Shown one piece after another: positions 7,163 through 11,948 of a stretch of DNA of 11,948 nucleotides; positions within the stretch are counted from its first letter, which is position 1; the number at the start of each line of letters is the position of its first letter. The stretch is from CAZSSM01 sp964609385. Lineage in GTDB: Bacteria > Planctomycetota > Planctomycetia > Isosphaerales > Isosphaeraceae. The stretch is taken from the NCBI GenBank assembly GCA_964609385.1, contig CAZSSM010000139.1, forward strand, positions 1-11,948. Direction: 5' to 3'. The notes under the pieces were generated by a model. It saw only the letters and a program-made list of their open reading frames with translations. It was not told where the DNA came from and made no database searches. The translations under genes and the position numbers were made by a program.

Positions 7163-9211
7163 TCAATCGGGATCGGCCGGGAGGATCAGGCGGGCCTGGC
7201 GGACGGCGAAGGTGTCGTCGCCCGAGAAGACGAGATGGACCGTTGTGCCGTCGTCGGACATCCACTTGCTTGGAAGGCTTTGCGTCTCGCCGGGACTGAC
7301 GTCCCAGCAGTTGGTGAAAAAGACCGTTCTCCAGGGGCCCCATGGTTCGGGGGCTTCGTAGATGCCAAAGCCGCCCTCGAAGCGGGTATCGACGTTTGAG
7401 GAACCCGGTTCGGCCAAGGTTTGGCAGAGGAGGTCGCGTCCGAGTGGCGCGTTGTACGTGATCGATGAGCGGTAGACCCGTCCCGGGTTCTCGAAGACGC
7501 TGGCTCGCGCCCCGATCTCGCGTGCCCAATGCGGTTCGCCCTCGTCGTCCAGGCCGGCGAAGAACCTGTAGGCGCCGCGGTCGGTCAGCTGGTCGATCGG
7601 GACACGGGCCAGGACGAGCCGACCGCAAGACTCGTAGGCTGAGTTGCTGTCGGGCGAATCGATGTAGACGTATTTGTCCCGAGCGCCGTCGTAGTCGCGG
7701 CCGAAGTTAAAGCTCTCGGAGAACCGCCAGTCAGCCCAAGTCCAGGTCGCACCGCGGTCCTCGGACCAGGCAAGCTGGGCGTTGTCGGCGTTGCGCACCA
7801 GGAGGTAGAGCGTGCCACCGACGCTGAGGATGCCGCTCGCCTTGAGACCACTTGCGCCGTCGCCGATCCGCTCGAGGGACTGGGACCGGAGGTTCTGTCC
7901 CTTTGGGTCGTCTGGACTTCCTTCGACTCGGGAGAGGCCGAGACTGAGCTTCTCAGGGACGAAGGGTCGGAATCCGTGGCCGTCGCCGAAGGCGGTGATC
8001 TGGGTATCGTCGTCGGCCCAGGTCATCGGCCAGTTATCCGACCCGAGGGCGCGACGGACGATCGCGCGGGCAGGGGCCCAGTCGATACCAATGAACGTCG
8101 AGCTCGGCGGGTACGGGGCGTCAGCGCTCGGCGACACCGTCTGCACTGAGGCGACGAGCGGCCCGAGGAAGGGGGCGAGCACCTTGTCGTGCCCCCAAAC
8201 GTCTTCGCGATCCCACGACTTCCCCGCTCGGCAAGCGACGAGGTCGAGGCTCGGGATGACGACGATCAGGCTGTCGTAGAGGCCCCACGACCAGTAGGCA
8301 TCGCGAGGGACGCCGGGCAAGGTCCCGTCGGCGTTGATCCACCAGAGGAGACCGTAGTGGTCCGAGGCGTTGCCGTGGTGCTCCGAGCCATACTCCGGGA
8401 GGCCGACGACGTCCTCGACCGGTGTCCGGGCCGCGTCGATGAAGTCCCTGCTCAGGGTCTGTTGATCCTGCCATTGGCCTCCTCGAAGGTACAAGGACCC
8501 GAGCCGGGCCATCGCGTCGACGTTGGCATGGATGCCCGAGCCGAACTCGCGGGAGAGGATGCCGTCGATCTTGTGCGGCCGATAGGCGTGAGCCCGCCAC
8601 CGCAGGTCGTCGCGGCTGATGCCGATCGGCTCGAAGACGCGTTCGAACATCAGATCTTCGAGGTCGCGGCCATACGCTAAGGTGACACACTCGGCGAGCC
8701 AATTTGGGCCACCGTCGCTGTCGTGCCATGCGGTTCCCGGGCGGAAGAGCAAAGGCTCGTAGCCGCCGCGTTTGGCGAAGCCGGCTGTATGGGTGGTGAG
8801 GTGCCGGAGTGTCACCTCGTCGAGCCAGCCCATCTCCCGGTTCGAGTCTGGAGGGACACCGAAACTCGGGTGCCGATCGACGACGCGATCGTCCAGCGAC
8901 AGCTTCCCATCAGCGACCGCCAGGCCGAGGGCCGTCGCGCCAAACGACTTGGTCGTCGAGTTCAGGTCGTAGAGGCGGTCGATGTTGCCCCAGGTCATCA
9001 CCACGGTCCCGCCCCGGACGACCATCCCGGAGCCCTCGCCGGTCAGGGCATAATCCCGAGCTTCGCCGAGCCTCGCCGCGTCCATCCCAACCTCGGCTGG
9101 GTCGGCGTGAGGCCAGTCGGTATCGGTGGATGCAACCCAGGCGTGTGCTCCTTGCAGATCGACGCAGAGGGCAACCACGAGGAGCAGTGGGACCGTTCGA
9201 TTAGGGATCAT
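7163..9211 (-). CDS. Secreted class-C beta-lactamase-like serine hydrolase with DUF4185-like C-terminal domain
   Basis: From the ATG at 9211 the protein has 682 residues and a clean signal peptide (MIPNR, hydrophobic VPLLLVVALCV, likely cleavage after GAHA near residue 24). The start has an AGAAGAGG ribosome site (9224-9217). Residues about 35-350 match the beta-lactamase/D-alanyl-D-alanine carboxypeptidase-like serine hydrolase fold: STTK at 85-88 supplies the nucleophile Ser85 and Lys88, followed by GLAVADGKLSLDD typical of these proteins. Residues about 375-675 resemble DUF4185, a beta-rich sugar-hydrolase-like domain of exported proteins (LAWSEDRGATW, ITYNAPLGRDLL). Substrate is unknown; a cell-envelope or polysaccharide ester/amide is a reasonable guess. 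A second in-frame ATG at 9274 with a strong GAGGGAGA site would put 21 acidic residues before the hydrophobic core, and a GTG at 9370 would add 53; both fit export less well. It is separated from the protease operon by 367 bases and is probably an unrelated chromosomal gene. Confidence 0.9.
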   Translation of the reverse strand: MIPNRTVPLLLVVALCVDLQGAHAWVASTDTDWPHADPAEVGMDAARLGEARDYALTGEGSGMVVRGGTVVMTWGNIDRLYDLNSTTKSFGATALGLAVADGKLSLDDRVVDRHPSFGVPPDSNREMGWLDEVTLRHLTTHTAGFAKRGGYEPLLFRPGTAWHDSDGGPNWLAECVTLAYGRDLEDLMFERVFEPIGISRDDLRWRAHAYRPHKIDGILSREFGSGIHANVDAMARLGSLYLRGGQWQDQQTLSRDFIDAARTPVEDVVGLPEYGSEHHGNASDHYGLLWWINADGTLPGVPRDAYWSWGLYDSLIVVIPSLDLVACRAGKSWDREDVWGHDKVLAPFLGPLVASVQTVSPSADAPYPPSSTFIGIDWAPARAIVRRALGSDNWPMTWADDDTQITAFGDGHGFRPFVPEKLSLGLSRVEGSPDDPKGQNLRSQSLERIGDGASGLKASGILSVGGTLYLLVRNADNAQLAWSEDRGATWTWADWRFSESFNFGRDYDGARDKYVYIDSPDSNSAYESCGRLVLARVPIDQLTDRGAYRFFAGLDDEGEPHWAREIGARASVFENPGRVYRSSITYNAPLGRDLLCQTLAEPGSSNVDTRFEGGFGIYEAPEPWGPWRTVFFTNCWDVSPGETQSLPSKWMSDDGTTVHLVFSGDDTFAVRQARLILPADPD

Positions 9212-9414
9212 GAACGCCTCTTCTATCGGTGAACCCGATATTCGGTTGATTGCCGCCACCTCTTGCTGCTCCATCGTATCTCCCTCATGAGCGAGCGTGC
9301 CGAGGAGCGGCTTCGGATGAATCACTATCGCGATTACCGTCATCATCCCAAAGCCGGCCCATCGGAGCACCTATAAGCGTCGGCGTTGCTGTTCGTCATT
9401 TCGAGCTGAATCGA

Positions 9415-9729
9415 ATGGATGACGGATTAGCGAGCGAAGCGGTCCCACTTCAAGTTCGCCAGCGGCGGACGGACCCGAGGGGGGTGATTGAGTTGGTCGC
9501 AATGGCCATCTGTCTCCTGAACGGGTTTATGGGCCAGATCTACGACCGGATACCGGTGATCGTATCACCGATAGATGACCCGATTTGGCTGGGAGAGATA
9601 GAGCGGGGCGATTCGCTGGCCGACCTGCTGATCCCATGCCTCTCGGAGTTGTTGACCGGCTTCGAGGTGAGCCGGATGGTCAACCGGCTAGGCCTCGACA
9701 CCCCGGAGATCCTCAAGTCAGTCGCGTGA
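9415..9729 (+). pseudogene. Truncated SRAP-domain (YedK/HMCES-type) remnant
   Basis: The frame gives 104 residues from an ATG at 9415; it is open further upstream to 9250 without recognisable content. From about 9490 it follows the C-terminal third of SOS-response-associated peptidase (SRAP) proteins: NGFMGQIYDRIPVIV lines up with the family's NALMAPIHDRMPVIL-type block, then an acidic Trp-Leu stretch (DDPIWL), then GFEVSRMVN and a final PEILKSV, matching the usual 'pVSr.VN...gpeliepv' ending. SRAP proteins form a covalent link to abasic sites in single-stranded DNA through Cys2. The N-terminal two thirds, with Cys2 and the Asn/Glu residues, are missing, and the conserved His of HDRMP is Tyr (codon TAC at 9541), a single C-to-T change away. 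It also has no clear ribosome site. I read it as a decayed gene fragment. The alternative, a small unrelated hypothetical protein, is less likely given the motif order. Confidence 0.62.
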
Positions 9730-9807
9730 GTGTAGCGGACCGATACGCCCGACGATGTAGGCGGGTTCCAATCGTCGTCAAATCGATACCAGGGCGAGAC
9801 GATCTAG

Positions 9808-9838
9808 CTCGGCCAGCTCGATGAAGCTTCCGGCCGAG
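9808..9838. terminator. Possible hairpin terminator between convergent genes
   Basis: CTCGGCC (9808-9814) pairs with GGCCGAG (9832-9838), with an inner AGCT/AGCT stem (9815-9818, 9825-9828), a 3-base bulge and a 6-base loop. It lies between the plus-strand SRAP remnant and the minus-strand small gene, where a bidirectional terminator would be expected. No T-run follows on either strand, so the call is weak. Confidence 0.35.
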
Positions 9839-9895
9839 TGATCTTGGCCAGGAATAGAGTTCCCCTCGCTGCTGGTTGCCCGGTTCCAGCAAGAA

Positions 9896-10087
9896 TCAGC
9901 GAGGTGGGGGAAGCTCGTCGAAGCCACGCGATTTGGCGAATTCAACAACAGCTTGATCTATCAGGGCGCTTACGCTTGTTCGGTTGCTCTCAGCAAATCG
10001 TGAGAGCCAATCTTTCCACTCGACGGAAGTTTTAATGATGACCGCAGTTCGTTTCGACTGCGGTTCTTCTTCTTCAATGTCAGCCAT
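9896..10087 (-). CDS. Small ribbon-helix-helix-like protein
   Basis: The protein has 63 residues. The start ATG at 10087 has a good ribosome site (GAGGG at 10099-10095, 7-base spacing). An acidic head (MADIEEEEPQ) is followed by a strand-like RTAVIIKTS (13-21), a helix with aromatic anchors (EWKDWLSRFAESNR, 23-36), a Thr-Ser turn and a second helix (SVSALIDQAVVEFAKSRG, 38-55), then a Pro-rich tail. That strand-helix-helix order and length fit MetJ/Arc/CopG-type DNA-binding proteins, which act as dimers and are often antitoxins or autorepressors. No toxin-like gene follows it on the same strand; downstream is only the SRAP remnant in the opposite direction. It is divergent from the unknown gene at 10194 with 106 bases between starts, so it could regulate that gene. 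Fold assignment is by pattern only. Confidence 0.72.
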   Translation of the reverse strand: MADIEEEEPQSKRTAVIIKTSVEWKDWLSRFAESNRTSVSALIDQAVVEFAKSRGFDELPPPR

Positions 10088-10193
10088 TAGCTATCCCTCG
10101 GGAATGCGACTCTAGCTTTCGCCAGTTCCTACTAACTGACTTCGAAGTATATACCTGAGATCCAATTCGATCGGCTGCTGGAAAGATCGAAGA

Positions 10194-10883
10194 TTGGAAA
10201 AGGATTGCGTCAGGATAAACCAAGGATATACTTTTGGTCTCCTGCTTCCGAAAGGTCTCTCCCATCCAGTGTGCTGGAACGTGGAGGAAGCTAGTACCAC
10301 CGAGGAGGACACCCCATTGTACATCAACGGCCCGAAGCGCCAGACCCCTTACGATGCCACCTTCTGCACCGAGGAGCGAATCAAACCGAATGCCAAGAAA
10401 GCCCGCGCCCTGATCGACGCGATCCATGAGACCATCCGGCAGCGTCGCGAGTGCGATGGCGTCAGTGCCCTCGTCCAGCATCTGGAAATCGACGCGGGGA
10501 AACGTTGTGAGGCTGCCGAGAAAGCGATGGTGGCGACCCTGATCGACCTGGGCATGCCGATCAAGCTCACCGACGAGGGCTATCGCCATGACCCGGAGTT
10601 GGCCGCCGAGAACTCCTTCGACTATCCCCAGTACGTCTTCCTCCACGACAACGTCGCGTTGTTCGTGCATGTCAAAAGCAGCGGGATCGAGGTGGTTCTG
10701 ACCTCCCGCGACTTAGCCGTCGACCTCGACCAGTTCGTCGAGGATGCCCCGCGAGGCTCACTCGGCTGGACCGAGAATCCCCACTCGAAGGGCGACTCTG
10801 ACACGGCCAAGCCGGTACCCACGGCTTCACCTCTGGACCCATCGATATGGACTCAAGTCGAGGTCGTTGGGGCGAGTCTGTGA
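10194..10883 (+). CDS. Hypothetical protein, 229 residues
   Basis: I do not recognise this protein. The frame is open from 10140; the TTG at 10194 follows a GGAAAG (10180-10185) that could serve as ribosome site, while later in-frame GTG codons (for example near 10269) are alternatives, so the N-terminus is uncertain. Third positions are strongly G/C from about 10300 onward, as in the operon, which supports real coding in the native background; the first 30 codons are less biased. The middle is helical (KKARALIDAIHETIRQRRE, then AGKRCEAAEKAMVATLIDLG), and the C-terminal half has a beta-like patch (YVFLHDNVALFVHVKSSGIEVVLTS) before a low-complexity Ser/Pro tail. No signal peptide, membrane segment or catalytic motif is obvious. 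It is divergent from the small ribbon-helix-helix gene. Confidence 0.6.
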   Translation: MEKDCVRINQGYTFGLLLPKGLSHPVCWNVEEASTTEEDTPLYINGPKRQTPYDATFCTEERIKPNAKKARALIDAIHETIRQRRECDGVSALVQHLEIDAGKRCEAAEKAMVATLIDLGMPIKLTDEGYRHDPELAAENSFDYPQYVFLHDNVALFVHVKSSGIEVVLTSRDLAVDLDQFVEDAPRGSLGWTENPHSKGDSDTAKPVPTASPLDPSIWTQVEVVGASL

Positions 10884-10955
10884 TGAGTTTGCAAGACAGC
10901 CCTCATTGGGGGATCGGAGGTCGCCCGACATCGGCAATCAGGAGGGAAGGAGGAC

Positions 10956-11060
10956 TTGGTCTACCCGACCGATTTGTCTGAATTTTCTCTGTTGGACCGG
11001 CCCAAACAACGCCGACCAAAAAAATACGGGGCCCCTCGTCCGGCCAGGCGAGGGGCTTAA
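10956..11060 (+). pseudogene. Possible remnant of an IS5-type transposase N-terminus
   Basis: A 34-residue frame (TTG at 10956, TAA at 11058-11060) begins VYPTDLSEFSLL and contains RPKKYG. Transposases of the IS5 group often start with YP(S/T)DLT-x-x-W-x-LL followed soon by a GRP(R/K)KY stretch, and the order here is the same but compressed. An AGGAGG lies directly before the TTG, only 2 bases away. The frame ends inside the downstream hairpin region. The match is short, so this could be chance; if real it is a heavily deleted insertion-sequence scar. Confidence 0.3.
11031..11056. terminator. Strong GC hairpin, possibly a bidirectional terminator
   Basis: GCCCCTCG (11031-11038) and CGAGGGGC (11049-11056) are perfect reverse complements with a 10-base loop. 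On the plus strand TTAATTT follows. On the minus strand a run of seven T (complement of 11024-11018) lies 6 bases after the stem. This would end transcription from the gene at 10194 and shield it from transcription in the other direction. The loop sequence GGCCAGG (11042-11048) is also complementary to CCTGGCC at 11066-11072, so a pseudoknot or an alternative fold is possible. Confidence 0.6.
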
Positions 11061-11091
11061 TTTGGCCTGGCCCGATGATGCTTCCCTGTCG

Positions 11092-11133
11092 CATCACGGG
11101 TCGGGCTGGCCCGCATACAGGGGACCCGTGATG
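11092..11133. repeat. 11-bp perfect inverted repeat spanning a start codon
   Basis: CATCACGGGTC (11092-11102) and GACCCGTGATG (11123-11133) are exact reverse complements separated by 20 bases. The separating stretch can itself form a small stem (CGGG 11102-11105 with CCCG 11110-11113). The right arm contains the last base of the AGGGG ribosome site, the spacer and the ATG of the AT-rich gene that starts at 11131. As RNA it could hide the start from ribosomes; as DNA it could be an operator or the end of a mobile element. Confidence 0.55.
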
Positions 11134-11948
11134 GGAAACACTCGCTTGATCTACGAGGCAATCAACAATTTCTGCAAATCAATTGTCAAGCTAAAAAGTG
11201 CTCGGCAAGTTGCACATCAGGTTAATTCGATAAATCCCATTAAATACGTATATCCTGATAGGTACGTCTATCCTATTTCTTATGAAGAGGCTCATCTTGC
11301 TCAAAGTCTTGAAGTTTTTATCAACGCGCTCAATCTTGTGATTGAAAACTTGACAATGGGAACTGCATTACTCAGACTGCAAAGGTACCGCGTCTTGCTG
11401 GAAAAATGGATTAAGATCGAGCCGATTGTCGCTCAATCTCCACTTCCGGATGAAATCCAATCCATCCTAAATGACGAACGACCTTGCTACGAGCAAAGCC
11501 CGCATTGGACTGAATATCTCGGGACCATGAGATCGTGTTTCGAGCTACTCTTTAAGTCTAGCGAGTCAGAGAAGGGCTACGATCTCGACCAGTCAACTGA
11601 ATGCATTTTACATGAAATGTACACCTTGGCTAAAGAAAAGAACGTGCCCGCTCTGGATATTTGCGACCTGGAAGAAGGCTTAAAGCGTGCCGAAGCCTTA
11701 TTGAAAGATCACGCTGGATACAACATACTTGGATACACGCCTGGACTAGGCTACGAATATTTAGTTGAATCCGAAGAAAAATCATATTTAGTAGAATTTC
11801 GAGAAATAACAGAGGAATTACGTTTTGATTTAGATGAATTAAATCAATTATCATTAGATGTTGATAGCCTTCGACATCGAAGTTACCCTGTGACACCTTT
11901 AGAAAAAGTCGCTTGTTACAATCATTCGCAACAAATTGATATATCATT
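11131..11948 (+). CDS. AT-rich hypothetical protein, probably horizontally acquired, 3' end outside the window
   Basis: The frame from ATG 11131 is open through the right edge: 272 complete codons and no stop. An AGGGG (11119-11123) with 7-base spacing supports the start. I do not recognise the protein. It is largely helical, has a short internal duplication (YVYPDRYVYP near residues 40-50), helical stretches such as AHLAQSLEVFINALNLVIENL, and an acidic Leu-rich helix toward the visible end (ITEELRFDLDELNQLSLDVDSL) that may be a coiled coil. No signal peptide or catalytic motif is seen. Codon use differs sharply from everything to the left: TTA, AAA, GAA, AAT and ATA are common, and AT content rises along the gene, being highest after about 11760. 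That points to foreign origin. It could be the first gene of a phage, defence or other island that continues outside the window. A shorter minus-strand frame at 11630-11947 overlaps it and looks like a shadow. Confidence 0.8.
   Translation, partial: MGNTRLIYEAINNFCKSIVKLKSARQVAHQVNSINPIKYVYPDRYVYPISYEEAHLAQSLEVFINALNLVIENLTMGTALLRLQRYRVLLEKWIKIEPIVAQSPLPDEIQSILNDERPCYEQSPHWTEYLGTMRSCFELLFKSSESEKGYDLDQSTECILHEMYTLAKEKNVPALDICDLEEGLKRAEALLKDHAGYNILGYTPGLGYEYLVESEEKSYLVEFREITEELRFDLDELNQLSLDVDSLRHRSYPVTPLEKVACYNHSQQIDIS

Noticed and set aside
6969..7628. A 219-codon minus-strand frame
   Set aside because: Most of it overlaps the serine-hydrolase gene in another frame and is Arg/Pro-rich; only the part beyond 7163 looked worth noting and is listed as a weak finding.
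8121..9232. Long frames within the serine-hydrolase gene on either strand
   Set aside because: They are alternative-frame shadows of a gene with a signal peptide, STTK motif and DUF4185-like tail.
10080..10670. A 196-codon minus-strand frame antisense to the unknown gene at 10194
   Set aside because: The plus-strand frame has the better G/C third-position pattern and a more natural protein; the minus frame also runs over the start of the ribbon-helix-helix gene.
10903..11097. A 64-codon minus-strand frame across the hairpin region
   Set aside because: It runs through both terminator arms and has no ribosome site or recognisable content.
10884..11130. CRISPR array or retron-type ncRNA
   Set aside because: There are several inverted repeats but no regularly spaced direct repeats, and the visible part of the downstream protein has no reverse-transcriptase motif.
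11630..11947. A 105-codon minus-strand frame in the AT-rich gene
   Set aside because: It is antisense to a plus-strand frame that is open for 272 codons with a ribosome site; it is Leu/Ile-rich, as expected for the antisense of an AT-rich gene.

Overview
The window looks like a chromosomal segment of a GC-rich bacterium, most likely a planctomycete of the Isosphaeraceae type. This rests on high GC in the coding regions, strong G/C preference at third codon positions, and gene types common in that group: formylglycine-generating-enzyme-like domains fused to regulatory modules, secreted serine hydrolases with DUF4185-like tails, and MoxR/protease conflict operons. The assignment is inference, since no rRNA, tRNA or other phylogenetic marker is present.

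Positions 1-6795 hold a minus-strand operon of four genes. In order of transcription they are: a subtilisin-family (S8) peptidase without a signal peptide; a 632-residue protein joining a winged-helix-like N-terminus, a trypsin-like serine protease and a C-terminal helical/alpha-beta module; a MoxR-type AAA+ ATPase; and a large protein with a degenerate vWA/SAV_2336-like domain and a C-terminal formylglycine-generating-enzyme (FGE/SUMF1) domain. The last gene runs off the left edge with at least 793 residues visible. The ATPase and FGE genes overlap by four bases, and the trypsin gene ends 18 bases before the ATPase gene. This matches the general plan of the vWA-MoxR-VMAP 'ternary' NTP-dependent conflict systems described by comparative genomics in multicellular bacteria. 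It differs in that a subtilisin leads the operon and the vWA/FGE component is atypical. The likely logic is signal sensing, then ATPase remodelling, then release of protease activity inside the cell.

Positions 6796-7162 are intergenic. Positions 7163-9211 (minus) encode an exported class-C beta-lactamase-like serine hydrolase with a DUF4185-like C-terminal half, which appears unrelated to the operon.

Positions 9212-11130 are accessory in character. They contain a truncated, probably dead SRAP (YedK/HMCES-type) fragment whose catalytic His is replaced by Tyr, a small ribbon-helix-helix-like protein, a divergent 229-residue protein I do not recognise, a short frame that may be an IS5-type transposase remnant, and a dense cluster of inverted repeats. 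Immediately after an 11-bp perfect inverted repeat, at 11131, an AT-rich gene begins and runs off the right edge. Its composition is sharply unlike everything to its left, which marks a likely boundary of horizontally acquired DNA.
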